DNA of 64,000 nucleotides from Gyromitra esculenta (GCA_038503075.1 JBCAML010000013.1:1488001-1552000); one strand, 5' to 3'. Positions 1-10,519 are shown, numbered from the stretch's first letter. Numbers and translations are program-made. The notes: generated by a model from the letters alone, not told the origin.

Positions 1-187
1 ATCGTAAATGTAGTCAGACGCTGGGCATTATTTCCATTGGCTATCGCTTTGATCATTTCCGATGCCGAGAATACAGATCGGTCTATTTGTTTAAAGCGAA
101 GAATGGACGATCGTATATTGCTGTGACAGCATCTAAGCGAAATATTTTTTTTTAATTAAATCAATCTATTAGAGTGTCCGACACTTA
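1..187. other. Left flank of the mariner element (probable 3' flank of the right-hand ORF)
   Basis: AT-rich sequence outside the left TIR with no ORF of note. If the mariner element is removed, this stretch read on the minus strand follows directly after the ORF at 55753-56200 and supplies its TAA stop. It is therefore probably that gene's 3' untranslated region. This is inference from the TA duplication and reading frame only. Confidence 0.4.
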
Positions 188-189
188 TA

Positions 190-233
190 CAGTCCCTATT
201 CAGAAGTCTTCGTGATTGCTTAGTCAGCGCCTC
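190..233 (+). repeat. Left TIR of the mariner element
   Basis: 44 bp starting CAGTCCCTATTCAG, an exact inverted copy of 55707-55750 and preceded by TA at 188-189. Confidence 0.9.
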
Positions 234-374
234 CCCCATCAAAAATATGGCTTCGAAAGCAAAGAAAAGTTTGAATTACACAACAACTAAGCTAGCTACG
301 TGGTTATAATTAAAAATACAGATATTACTAGTAGTAGGTAAACAGTAAGTTTAAAAAAGAAAGATAAAAAAATA

Positions 375-771
375 CTAATATTTGGTATACCACCCTTGAG
401 CTTTAATCACCGCCTCCACTCTCCTGGGCATAGATCTCCACAACTTCTCAGAGAACTCCTCAGGGATAGTCTCCCAGACTAAAGGTAATACCTCTGCTAA
501 CTTCTGCCTCACCACATCTTTTCCCCCTTTTGTTTCAGAAAATTTTTGGGTATTGCTCTTGCAGTCTTTTTTTGAGCTCAACCCAAACATGCTCAATTGG
601 GTTTAGGTCAGGTGAATAAAAAGGATGTTCATCGACTTGAATTTCAATATAATCAAACCACTCCATCACAATAGTAGCTTTATGAATTGGTGCATTATCC
701 TGCATAAATACTGCATTGCCAATAGTTGATTGAATTCGCTGCATGACAGGGAGGAGAAGGTACTGAAGAAG
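375..771 (-). pseudogene. Tc1-like transposase, C-terminal catalytic part (frameshifted)
   Basis: Two overlapping minus-strand frames form the end of a Tc1-family DDE transposase. The upstream frame (535-771) contains DNAPIHKA with the second catalytic Asp and SPDLNPIEHVW with the Glu, separated by 34 residues (DD34E). The downstream frame (375 to about 540) contains the family's usual ending SMPRRVEAVIKAQGWYTKY. A frameshift near 540 separates them. The transposase would cut and paste the element at TA sites. Upstream coding is cut at the AGAAG duplication (767-771 / 3022-3026), where an LTR inserted. Not functional. Confidence 0.88.
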
Positions 772-779
772 TTTCACAG

Positions 780-2141
780 TGTAAGATCGGTACTTCTTAC
801 TGCACAGGAAATCTCCAAGAAGCTTTAGATAACAATCAAGACGCTATAACCTGCCCGGTTGCTATCCGCAACACAATACACAAACGCAAGTCCTAACTGC
901 TTCTTATGAACCGCTAAAAGATAACCGTGGGGTTCAAAGTAGGGATTGGGCAAAGTTCCGTGAAGAACTTCCAATAGTAAGGTTTTGATAACTAACGCTG
1001 AAGGGCCAAGGCCTTGCTAAGTGAGATAGAAGTAATTCACAAGTAAAAGAGTAAATTGCGCGGAAGTAATTTTGCGAGAAACAATATGATATTGATAAAG
1101 CTTGTTCTTCGTCGCTAATGATCTGACTCAGAGTTTACATCCACTGCAAGAGTATTTATAATGCCTCCTCTCTACTATGTTTGGGTATAGTGTGGTGTAG
1201 AGGCGCTAACTACTATGACAACATGAAACCACTTCGCCTTATCACCATACTTAATACCCCATTGAGTTCCCTGACCCCTACCCGCGATTCTCCGAACAGT
1301 ATGCATGTCGGTAACATGGGAGTTACGTATTTGTCTTCATTGCGTTCGTCTCTTCAAGACGATCATTTCGCCTATCCGAATTGTCCCGTAGCGTTGCGTT
1401 CCCTTATCTTTGTCAGTCTATAACTCCGCCAGTTTTGGTCCGATTTGCAATCCGTTTGAACCACAGTGAAGCTAGACTTTCACATATTAAGGATTAGGGT
1501 TAGGGTTAGGGTTTGGTGCGAGGGTTGTTATGGATTTCGGGTCTTTTGTTACAATGTTATTGTATTTTGGTTGTTATCGGTTATTGGATTTGTTGGGAAA
1601 AGCGGGGTATTTAAACGATGGATTTCGTTCACTTGTTGTTCTTCTTTTCTTTTCTCTTTAAGCAATGTTCTCATTTCACTTCTACTTGTATTACTTTAAT
1701 ACTATCTCGGTTCTACCTCAGAACCCTCGCTGTCGCTGTGAAACACTGCCGATACTTTGCTTTGAAGTATACCCATTGTAGGACCTGTAGAAATATTGCA
1801 CTCGTCGAACAAGTTGATATCTCGCTTAAGTAGCACCGCTCACCTTCAGGGATACTGAAGGGCTTAATGAAGGACTCAACCGTGAGATAGACACTTTCCC
1901 TACATACTCTCTGGGTCTCATTCTGCCGGACGATTTTGCTTGACGGCCTTGGGGTTACTTTTGCCCTCCAGGACAGGTCTTTTTTGGTGCTGTCCCCCCT
2001 TCTCCAAATACTATACTTACTGGAAGTATTGGAGGCAGGGTAACAGGCACCAGTCCCAATCCAGAAGGTGCTAAAGTAGGGTAACTCCAAAGATAGGATA
2101 ACTCCAGGGCCAGGAACTCCTTCAAAAGGTACAGGTATAAT
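780..2141 (-). mobile_element. SL-C copy 2: solo LTR of a second retroelement family
   Basis: Starts TGTAAGATCGG and ends GGTATAAT. It matches, in reverse orientation, the 948-bp element at 23697-24644, which has TG...CA ends and a clean TSD. Interrupted by an A-LTR at 1478-1887. The small ORFs inside are also found at the same place in the other SL-C copies and look like LTR sequence rather than genes. Confidence 0.75.
1478..1887 (+). mobile_element. Solo A-LTR in SL-C
   Basis: 410 bp, TTTCA...TGAGA, target duplication TAGAC at 1473-1477 and 1888-1892. Contains the TATTTAA box, AAGCAACGT and the leader hairpins. Its U3 starts with about three telomere-like TTAGGG units near 1491-1514. Confidence 0.92.
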
Positions 2142-2150
2142 GGGGATACC

Positions 2151-2985
2151 TTTCACGGATGAAACTGGGTAATGGGTTAAGGTGAAGTCGTTGGTAGTAA
2201 CGAAGGGTCATCGGGATATAATGGCTTTGTTGTTCGGTTGTTTTTCGGTTATTGTTAGGTTGTTGTTTGTGCTACGGGAAAGCGGGGTATTTAAGTGAAG
2301 GATTTTGGTCGTTGTGGTTTCTCTTCTTCTTTCTTTCCTTAAGCAACGTTCTCGTTTACCTTCTTCTGTATTTATCGGAATATTATCTCGGTTCTATCTT
2401 AGAACCCTCGCTGTCGCTGTCCACTCCGCTGCACTTATCTCTCTCAAGGAGCGGGTTTCCTGTCAAGCTCTCGAGTATCCCTCGAGATGAGCAGTGCTAC
2501 TTGAATGGGAAACCGACAACGAAAGAGTGTACGAAGATTCTACAGGCTCTACAATTGATTTAAGTCGAAGTGACTTAAAGACGGCGACAGCGGAGGGTTA
2601 TGAGATGTAACCGAGGTTTGTATTTGTAGAATACAAGAGTGAACAATAGAAGACGTTGCTTAAAGAAAGAAGAAGGAAAAGTACAACAAGAGGGGAAATC
2701 CCTTCGCTTATATACCACTTTCCAACTCGTTCGATGACAAAGACTTGACTCATTGCAACGGAAACCTAAAGTAACATACAGAACAACAACGTGACACAAC
2801 AACTTCATACCCTTGTACCTGACGAACCAACGAAATCGGCTATCCATGAAAATCTCGCCTTGAGATAGACCCCTCGTAGAACTTGTAGAAACGCTGCACT
2901 CCTCGAACGAGTTAGCTCCTCGCTTAAGTAGCACTGCTCACCTTCAGGGATACTGAAGGGCTTAACGAGGGACTGAACCGTGAGA
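2151..2985 (+). mobile_element. Solo A-LTR (interrupted)
   Basis: TTTCACGG to CCGTGAGA with duplication ATACC at 2146-2150 and 2986-2990. A minus-strand B-LTR at 2442-2851 splits it inside the third leader hairpin. Confidence 0.92.
2442..2851 (-). mobile_element. Solo B-LTR nested in an A-LTR
   Basis: 410 bp, TCTCAAGG...ATGAAA on the plus strand, duplication ATCTC at 2437-2441 and 2852-2856. The apparent ORFs within are LTR sequence. Confidence 0.92.
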
Positions 2986-3021
2986 ATACCAAAGGGCTAG
3001 ATGAAACCTCGCTCCTTGAGA

Positions 3022-3195
3022 AGAAGTTGAAGATAAACGTGTTTATTGACGGATTTGACGATTAGAGGCACAAAGGTTCCATGGTGATGGCCCCAAAAGC
3101 AACCCCAAACCATTAAAGATGAACCTTTTCCCTTTGGCCGAGGATTGATACACTCTTTAAGCCACTTTTCTAGTGGTGTACGAAAAACCCACACC
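3022..3195 (-). pseudogene. Tc1-like transposase, middle part
   Basis: Minus-strand frame with VWVFRTP-like and SSLMVWGCFWG motifs, typical of the region between the first and second catalytic Asp in Tc1 transposases. The right edge at 3195 is cut by a B-LTR (duplication ACACC 3191-3195). The left edge joins the C-terminal piece through the AGAAG duplication. Confidence 0.85.
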
Positions 3196-3636
3196 TTTCA
3201 TGGACGGTTGTTTTGTTGGTTGGTTAGGTATATGGGCATATGGTTGTTTCGTTTTGTTGTTATTCTTTATGTTTGTTTAGATCCTTAGTCATGATGAGTC
3301 ATACGTTTGTCATCGGAAAGATGGATTGTGGGTATATAAGCAAAGGGTTTTCCCCTCTTTGTACTTTTTCCTTCTACCCTCCTTAAGCAACGTCTTCTAT
3401 TGTCACTCTACTTGTATTCTACAATACAAGCCAGGATTCCTACCTAATCCTTTGTTGCTTCTGTGATACCTCTCTTTCTATCACGCCACTACATCAACGT
3501 AGTTTCACTGTCAGAGTCATCATAACTCCCTTTTATCGTAGAGCCTGTGGAATCGTCGTCTAAACTCCTGTCGCTGGTTCTCGTTTGAGTAGCACTGCTC
3601 ACCTTTGGGGATACCAAAGGGCTTGACGAAACCTCG
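3196..3636 (+). mobile_element. B-LTR, 5' part only
   Basis: Begins TTTCATGGACGG after ACACC and runs through the GGATA hairpin to ...CCTCG, where Gy1 inserted. The last 10 bp (CTCCTTGAGA) and the second ACACC are absent from the window. This is explained by the deletion inferred at the hybrid LTR 18415-18834. Confidence 0.8.
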
Positions 3637-4054
3637 TTTCACGGATAAAGACAGATAAGGGGTTAGGGTTTGGTTAGAATGGTGATAATAGGTTATGAGT
3701 TTTCTTTCGGTATAACAATGTCTATGTCTTTCGGTTATGTTTGGTTAAGGGTTACAGGAAGGAAAAGCAGGGTATATAAGGAAGATAGTTTTGTCGTTGT
3801 TGTAGTTTTCCCTTTCTTTCCTTAAGCAACGTTCTCGTTTACCTTCTACTGTAATCACTGGAATACTACCTCAGTTCTACCTCAGAACCCTCGCTCTCGC
3901 TGTTTACTTCACCGCACTTATCTCGCCTTGAGATAGACCCCTTGTAGAACTTGTAGAAACGCCGCGCACTTTGAACATGTTGTTTACCTTGCTTAAGTAG
4001 CACTGCTCAACTTCAGGGATACTGAAGGGCTTAACGAGGAACTCAACCGTGAGA
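3637..4054 (+). repeat. Gy1 5' LTR (A type)
   Basis: 418 bp, TTTCACGG...CGTGAGA. TATA-like TATATAAGG lies about 50 nt before AAGCAACGT. Its U3 closely matches the first half of 18415-18834, while the U5 half differs. Confidence 0.9.
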
Positions 4055-4067
4055 TTACGTTGCTTCC
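4055..4067 (+). promoter_or_regulatory. Gy1 primer binding site (self-priming type)
   Basis: TTACGTTGCTTCC directly after the LTR. ACGTTGCTT is complementary to AAGCAACGT in the LTR, where the transcript is expected to start. Confidence 0.8.
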
Positions 4068-4593
4068 AACATCTACACCTTCTACCACTCGATCTACACA
4101 AAACCCAACAACTTTACCATGGAGGGAGCCACCGTCGCAGCAAAACGATTCCCCACTAGGGAAGCCTTCACCCAAGCCTACAGAGATAATCCTGCAGAGC
4201 TCTATAATGAACTCTGGGACCTCAATCAAGCCCTGGAAGACCAAATTGATGTTGTCCAGGAAAGCGAGCGAGAAAACGAGGTCAAACTCAACACAGCTCA
4301 CATTCAGACTGACAACGCCCTCCGCCACACCGCAGAACAAGACCAACGGATCATGGAAACTGCTAGCTTGATCGCTCAGTTACGGCATGAGCGAAATCAA
4401 GCTCGAGCCACCATTGAAGCACCCCCCGCTCCACCCAACCTTAGTGCCACCCCACCTCCATCAACATACTCCCACTGCTCAGAACGAATGCCGGATCGCA
4501 AAAAGTTCGATGGATCCAGAGCTAAGCTTCCCGGCTTCATACTCCAACTGCGCTCTAAGCTTACAGTTAATCGAGACCGCTTTGCGAACGAGA

Positions 4594-5033
4594 TCTCACA
4601 GTTCAGTCCCTCGTTAAGCCCTTCAGTATCCCTGAAGGTGAGCAGTGCTACTTAAGCGAGGTACTAACACGTTCGAGGAGTGCAATGTTTCTACAAGTTC
4701 TACGAGGGGTCTATCTCAAGGCGAGATAAGTGCAGCGAGGTGGACAGCGACAGCGAGGGTTCTGAGGTAGAACCGAGATAGTATTTTGACAATTACAAGA
4801 GAAGGTAAACGAGAACGTTGCTTAAGGAAAGAAGAGAACAAGAACAAGAACGACCAAAATCCTTCCTTAAATACCCCGCTTTTTGGTAACACCGATAACC
4901 ACCCGACAACAACCGAAACACAAAGACATTATTCCAACAACCCATAACCGAACAACAAAGAAATACAACCTTCCAAAACAACGATACAATCCTTAGTCAA
5001 ACCACGATTCAACCTCTAAGTCAATCCGTGAAA
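4594..5033 (-). repeat. Gy2 3' LTR
   Basis: 440 bp. On the minus strand it follows the polypurine tract GGGGGGAGCTAC. The pol stop codon (5021-5023) lies 11 nt inside this LTR. Confidence 0.93.
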
Positions 5034-8000
5034 GTAGCTCCCCCCTTCAAGCGTGAGCTCCTGTGAACACTAGGAGTAACCAAGGTCGAGATAGCTAAAA
5101 ACTCTTTTAGTGCTGAAGTATCTACGAGATCTTCAGCGGGTTCCCAGGTAGGGTGAGCGTAGCCGGTCCATTCGACAAGGTATTGTTGTTGTCCACGATG
5201 TGTTCGTTGCTCAAGAACTTTCTCAATGAAATATTCCTCCTGCTGGTTAACGATGATCGGAGGTGGAGGGGGTAGAACTTGCCCTGGAAGAGGATCATCG
5301 GCAGCGGGCTTGAGGAGTGACACGTGAAAAACAGGGTGGTATTTGACTGAAGAAGGAAGATCAATCTCGTATGCAAAAGGTGAGACTATCTTTTTTACTG
5401 GGTACGGTCCCATCCATTTCCAGTCGAGTTTCCGTGCATTACGAACTGTCCTGATGTTCTTCATTGATACGAATACCTGATCTTCGACTTGATAGGCAGG
5501 AGCAGGAGTTCGATGTTTATTAGTAGAGATCTCCTGGATATCTTGAGCTGTCCGAATTTGTATCTTGAGGTAGTCGTATAGATTTTGCATTGTGGTTGCA
5601 AAATTAGAAGAATCTAGGCTTTGGGCGGTGGCGGTTGAGGGGACAATAGAGGTATCGAAAAGGGGATGGTAACCATAGTTTGCAAAAAAAAGCGAAACTT
5701 TAGTAGTAGCCGATTCCTGGTTATTAGCGGAGAATTCTGCCATGGCTAACCATTTGCTCCAGTCTCCTTGTTGATAGGACACGTATGAGCGCAGGTATTG
5801 TTTCATAACGGCGTTTAGTCGTTCCGTTTGTCCATCGGTTTCTGGGTGGGATGCAGTAGACATTCGCGCCTGGATTCCTAAGCGTTTGCAGAGCTCCTTC
5901 CAGAAGTGGGCTGTAAACTGTGTGCCTCGGTCGGAAGTAACGTACGCAGGTAGTCCATGGAGTTTCCATACATGTCGAAGGTATAAGTCGGCGACGTCTC
6001 GAGAATTGACCGTGGTATTACAAGGGATTAGGTGACGCATTTTTGATAGGCGGTCTATGATGACTAAGATAGCGTCATAACCCTCGGACTCTGGGAGGCC
6101 TGTAACAAAATCCATCGAGATCTCTTGCCAAGGGCGATTCGGAATAGGCAACGGGCGGAGAACTCCTTGGGTGCGTTGGGTAGCTGGTTTTGCTTTTTGG
6201 CATATATGGCAGTTACGCACATAGCGGCCGATAGATTCCCTCATCTTTGGCCAGTAAAAACTTCTACTTATTAGTTCGAAGGTTTTATCTCGTCCAGGGT
6301 GTCCTGCAGCGGGGGCGTCATGATGTCTCCTAATAAGCTCTAAGCGAAGAGGGTCAAAGTCGGGCACATAGAGTTTCTCTCGATAGTATAGTCGGTTATT
6401 TTCCTCCGTGCATTCACTTAGAGTGATCTCCTTTGATTGTCGGTCCTTGTTCTTTAACGCTAAAAGTATCTTTTCTGGGAACTTATCAGCGATATACCCT
6501 TCTAGGAAGAGTTTTTTCAGGGGGGCGTCCAGTTCAGCGGCTTCATTTGATAAAGAAGCCGACAACAAACTTATCTTAGGATCAATGTTCTCCTTCTTTA
6601 GCACCACCTGGCTCTGGTGTGCTAACTGTTCATCCCCTTCCTTGGGGAGATCTCCTGATCTCCTTGTTAACGCATCCGGCTTTCCTCCTTGGCTTCCCGG
6701 TCTGTAGGTGATCACAAAATCAAAACGTGATAGGTATTCAGCCCATCTGGCTTGGCGGCGGTTGAGTTGTTTGGTGCTCATAAAATACTCCAAGTTTTTG
6801 TGATCACTGATGACATCGATTGGGTGTTTTGAGCCTTCCAGTTCCGGACGCCATTCTTCAAAAACTCGGATGATGGCGAGTAGTTCCTTATCGTAGATTT
6901 CGTAATTACACTCCGCGGGGGAGTGTTTTTTTGAAAAGAAGGCTACGGGATGTAGGATTCCTGCGTCATCGTACTGAGATAAGACTCCGCCTGATACGAA
7001 GTCTGAAGCATCGGTCTCCACAATGATTTTTTTATCAGGATCAAAGTGGATGAGGATAGGGGCAGTGGTGAACGCGTGTTTTAGATTTTCGAAGGCGATA
7101 TCGGCTTCGACGGTCCATTCAAAGTTGATGCCTTTTCTTGTAAGGGCAGTAAGAGGTGAAGCGAGTTTCGAGAATCCCAGGATAAATCGGCGGTAAAAGT
7201 TAGCAAATCCTAGGAATGCTTGTACATCTTTAACGCTCTTTGGAGTTCCCCATTCTCAGACGGCTTTTAATTTTTCTTCATCCATCTTGATGCCATCAGG
7301 AGTGAGGATTAGGCCTAGGTATTTTGTCGTTTGTACCTCAAACTCACATTTCTCGGGTTTAAGGAGAATGTTGTTATTCTTTAGCGTCTGTAGAACCTTT
7401 CGAACGTGAGTTTGATGTTCTTCGAAGGTATCACTATAGATGAGAATGTCGTCTAGGTATGCGGTGCAAAAGATATCTAGGTACTCAGTGAGGCAGTCGT
7501 TCACGAAGCGTTGGAAGGTGCCGGGAGCATTGGTCAGTCCAAAGGGCATCACCTGATACTCGTAGAGACCATAGCGGGTTCGGAAAGTGGTTTTCCATTC
7601 TTCTCCATCGGCGATTCGAATCTGATGATAACCGTCGCGGAGATCGAGTTTGGTGTACCATTGAGCTTTCGCTAATCGGTCCAGAGTTTCTCGTATAAGG
7701 GGGGAAGTGTATCGATCCTTGACCGTAATGGCGTTCAGGCCTCTATAGTCAACACATAATCGGAGGGAGCCGTCTGCTTTTTTCACGAACAATACGGGGG
7801 AGCCGGCAGGAGAGGAGCTAGCGCGAATGAAGCCTTTCTCTAGGTTATCTTCGATGTATTTTTTAAGAACGATTAGTTCCTCTCTTGACATCCCATAAAG
7901 TGGTCCAAATGGTGCATCTTTCCCTTCCATTAGTTGTATCTTATGGTCGTAGGGGAGGCGTGGGGGTAGTCCTTGTGCTTTTGCTTTGTCGAACATGTCT

Positions 8001-8721
8001 AGGAAGTCATGATACTCCGCGGGGATTCTAGACTTCCATTCTTCCTTAGTTGTCTTATTGTCTATGAGTTTGTTTATTTCATAGAGTGACATGGCATAGG
8101 CTTGGTGGGCACGTTTCCTTGTGAGAGTCCTAAAGCTGGCGGCGCCGATAAAGGACATATTTAGTCTGGGGGGAGCAGGGATTGATGGGGAGACGACGAC
8201 AGGGGAGTGAGGGGCGCAGTGGGTGGTGCAGAGTTTAGAATTAAACTCAATGCGTTTATCGGCGAACTGTAGATGCACATCGTGATGTTTCATCCATGGT
8301 ATTCCTAAGACCAAGGGGTAGTGACCTAATTGAGTTACAAAACAGGGCGCTTGTTCTTGGTGGTTTCCAATGGATAAGTTAAGTTTGGCGATGTGGGTGA
8401 TATCTCCGGAGGCAACAGGGCGTCCATCGATAACTTCAAGTTGTCGGGGTGTTTTTAGGGGAGTAAGATGGAGGGAATGGTGACTCGCGAATTTCTTATC
8501 AATAAATGCAAATCCTGAGGCCCCGGTATCTAGTAAAGCGTGTGTGTTTATAACTTGTTTATTATGGGAAATCTTGCATGCTACTACAAAGTGTTCCCCA
8601 TCTAATTGATCCTCCACGCTTATACCAGAAACCGAAAACCCCGAAATAGAAAATGCAGATAAAGGTAAGAAATTTGAAACCAAGGTAGGGTCACTGATCG
8701 ACCTTGGTTGAACTAGTTTAA
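5021..8721 (-). pseudogene. pol: Gy2 pol polyprotein: protease, RT, RNase H, integrase, chromodomain
   Basis: Entered by -1 frameshift from gag near 8716-8722, then open except for one TGA at 7256-7258 (KAV-stop-EWG, likely CGA to TGA). Order: aspartic protease LLDTGASG at about residue 50 after 8683; RT with the catalytic box YLDDILIYS near residue 415; RNase H motifs ([24 protein letters not shown]); integrase zinc finger [14 protein letters not shown]...[12 protein letters not shown] residues in MDFVTGLP, TSDRGTQF and the [12 protein letters not shown] region; C-terminal chromodomain with YLVEWTGYAHPTWEP. The chromodomain marks the chromovirus clade and typically binds methylated histone H3. 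The frame ends GATFTD-stop inside the 3' LTR, so the polypurine tract is coding. Confidence 0.93.
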
Positions 8722-8722
8722 A
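8678..8722 (-). promoter_or_regulatory. Gy2 -1 ribosomal frameshift signal
   Basis: On the minus strand: TTTAAAC (8722-8716) in the frame T TTA AAC, then TAG, then after a 6-nt spacer a 9-bp perfect stem AACCAAGGT / ACCTTGGTT (8709-8701 with 8686-8678) with a 14-nt loop. The pol frame is -1 relative to gag and open across this point. The same layout recurs in Gy4, Gy5 and Gy7 with compensatory stem changes. Confidence 0.88.
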
Positions 8723-10005
8723 GCCTCGCTTGAGGCGTTCGCAGACTCTAGGGCAAAAAATTGAGGCGGGAGAGGTGGCGGCGGTAAGGAAGAGGCCGGG
8801 GGTGTGCGGTTAGCAGGTGGGGTGGTGAGGGCTCCTCTCATCGTAGGTTTTTTGGGAGCTGAGGGGCAATTGGCGTAGGAGTGATCCGGGGCAGCACAGA
8901 ACATACACTTTCCAGTGGCGCGGCGCCATTGTTTCTCTTCCTCCGAAAGTTTTCTTCGTCCGTTGACCATTGTGTATCGTTGGTCTTGAGGAGGACGAGA
9001 AAGATTGCTGGTACGGCCGAAAGACAGGTCCATAGGGGCTAGTCCTCCTGGGGTAAAGGAGAAAACAGGGGTGAAGGCGGCGGGGGCACTGAATTGACCC
9101 ATATTGTCTCTGGCATTTCCCCGTTTCTCTGCCTTGCGAGCTCGGATTCGGTTGTCCAATCGGGTAAGGGTAAGAATCATCTCCGGGAGGTTAGCAGGGG
9201 CGATGAGTGCGAACACCATTGCTTCCTTGAGTTCTTCCGACATGCCGTGTTCCAGGGCATCCATCTTGGAGTTTTCGTCGAAGTTTAACTGACCCATGAT
9301 CCTTTGAAAATCGGCTAGGTAAGCCGAAAAATCACGTTTTCCTTGACGGAGTTGGTGGAGTTCCCGCCGGGCGGTGCCGGTTGGGTCTGGATCGCCAAAG
9401 GCAGTTTCCAGGGCGGCGATAAGTTGCTCTGCGCTGGTCCAGGTGGTAAGGCCTGAGGGGAGAATGGTGTGTCGAACTTGTTCCAATGCTGCTCCTTCTA
9501 GACGGTTGATAGTATAGAGGATCATCGTGGTTTCGTTGGCAAAGCGGTCCCGGTTGACAGTGAGTTTGGAACGTAGTTGTAGGATAAAGCCGGGGAGTTT
9601 GGTTCGAGATCCATCAAATTTCTCAGGATCTGGCATCCGTTCTGATCGGTGAGAATTTGTTGGCGGAGGTGGGGTGGCTGTAAGATTAGGTGGAGCGGGA
9701 GGGACTTGGGTAGCGGCTCGAGCTTCGTTTCGTTCTTGTCGCAACCGGGCGATTAGACTTGCAGCCTCGGTAACTCGTTGGTCCTGTTCTGTGGCATGGC
9801 GGAGGGCGTTATCGGTTTGAATGCGAGCTGTGTTGAGTTTGACCTCAGTTTCTCGCTCGCTTTCCTGGAGGACATCGATTTGGTCCTCTAGGGCTTGGTT
9901 GAGGTCCCTGAGTTCATTATAGAGCTCTGCGGGATCGTCTCTGTAGGCTTGGGCGAAAGCTTCCCTGGTGGGGAAGCGTTTTGCGGCGACGGCGGCCCCT
10001 TCCAT
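8713..10005 (-). CDS. gag: Gy2 Gag
   Basis: 430 residues, uninterrupted. The ATG at 10005 is the first after the PBS (about 62 nt). A long E/Q-rich N-terminal helix (residues about 15-90) probably forms a coiled coil. A Pro-rich linker at about 95-110 is followed by the retrotransposon capsid block (KLPGFILQLRSKL, residues about 130-145; LHQLRQGKRDFSAYL, about 215-230), then the zinc knuckle CX2CX4HX4C (CMFCAAPDHSYANC) near residue 370, and a Pro/Ala-rich tail. The structural protein of the virus-like particle. It terminates at TAG (8713-8715), immediately after the slippery heptamer. Confidence 0.92.
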   Translation of the reverse strand: MEGAAVAAKRFPTREAFAQAYRDDPAELYNELRDLNQALEDQIDVLQESERETEVKLNTARIQTDNALRHATEQDQRVTEAASLIARLRQERNEARAATQVPPAPPNLTATPPPPTNSHRSERMPDPEKFDGSRTKLPGFILQLRSKLTVNRDRFANETTMILYTINRLEGAALEQVRHTILPSGLTTWTSAEQLIAALETAFGDPDPTGTARRELHQLRQGKRDFSAYLADFQRIMGQLNFDENSKMDALEHGMSEELKEAMVFALIAPANLPEMILTLTRLDNRIRARKAEKRGNARDNMGQFSAPAAFTPVFSFTPGGLAPMDLSFGRTSNLSRPPQDQRYTMVNGRRKLSEEEKQWRRATGKCMFCAAPDHSYANCPSAPKKPTMRGALTTPPANRTPPASSLPPPPLPPQFFALESANASSEALN

Positions 10006-10066
10006 GGCGGAGTTGATGGGGGTAGGTATGCTTTGTGTGGATCAGGTGGTAGAAGGTGTAGATGTT

Positions 10067-10079
10067 GGAAGCAACGTAA
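10067..10079 (-). promoter_or_regulatory. Gy2 primer binding site (self-priming type)
   Basis: TTACGTTGCTTCC on the minus strand, adjacent to the 5' LTR. Complementary over 9 bp to AAGCAACGT in that LTR. Confidence 0.8.
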
Positions 10080-10519
10080 TCTCACGGTTCAGTCCCTCGT
10101 TAAGCCCTTCAGTATCCCTGAAGGTGAGCAGTGCTACTTAAGCGAGGTACTAACACGTTCGAGGAGTGCAGTGTTTCTACAAGTTCTACGAGGGGTCTAT
10201 CTCAAGGCGAGATAAGTGCAGCGAGGTGGACAGCGACAGCGAGGGTTCTGAGGTAGAACCGAGATAGTATTTTGACAATTACAAGAGAAGGTAAACGAGA
10301 ACGTTGCTTAAGGAAAGAAGAGAACAAGAACAAGAACGACCAAAATCCTTCCTTAAATACCCCGCTTTTTGGTAACACCGATAACCACCCGACAACAACC
10401 GAAACACAAAGACATTATTCCAACAACCCATAACCGAACAACAAAGAAATACAACCTTCCAAAACAACGATACAATCCTTAGTCAAACCACGATTCAACC
10501 TCTAAGTCAATCCGTGAAA
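10080..10519 (-). repeat. Gy2 5' LTR
   Basis: 440 bp. Contains, on the minus strand, the TATTTAA box, a CT-rich tract, AAGCAACGT and the leader hairpins with loops ACCTC, GCCTT and GGATA. Confidence 0.93.

Larger units (their letters stand above)
772..3021 (+). mobile_element. Damaged solo B-LTR in the mariner element, carrying further insertions
   Basis: The ends TTTCA (772) and CTCCTTGAGA (3021) are flanked by AGAAG at 767-771 and 3022-3026. Only three pieces are B-LTR: 772-779, the hairpin half GGGGATACC at 2142-2150, and 2986-3021. Between them lie SL-C (780-2141) and an A-LTR (2151-2985). About 380 bp of the expected LTR body is missing and SL-C lacks a matching target duplication here, so a deletion or gene-conversion event accompanied the SL-C insertion. 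Confidence 0.7.
4594..10519 (-). mobile_element. Gy2: near-intact young A-type Ty3/gypsy chromovirus
   Basis: 5926 bp inserted in the gag of Gy1 with duplication CGAGA (4589-4593 / 10520-10524). The LTRs are 440 bp each and I see about one difference between them. It has PBS, gag, frameshift site, pol and polypurine tract in the canonical order. The only coding defect I see is one TGA in the RT/RNase H region (7256-7258). With Gy4 it is the most recently inserted element of the window. Confidence 0.95.

Noticed and set aside
4793..4981. Repeated small ORFs inside LTRs (for example 4793-4981 and 10279-10467, 30393-30611 and 36006-36224)
   Set aside because: They recur only because the LTR recurs. 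Frames are not conserved between LTR subfamilies and they cross promoter and hairpin elements.
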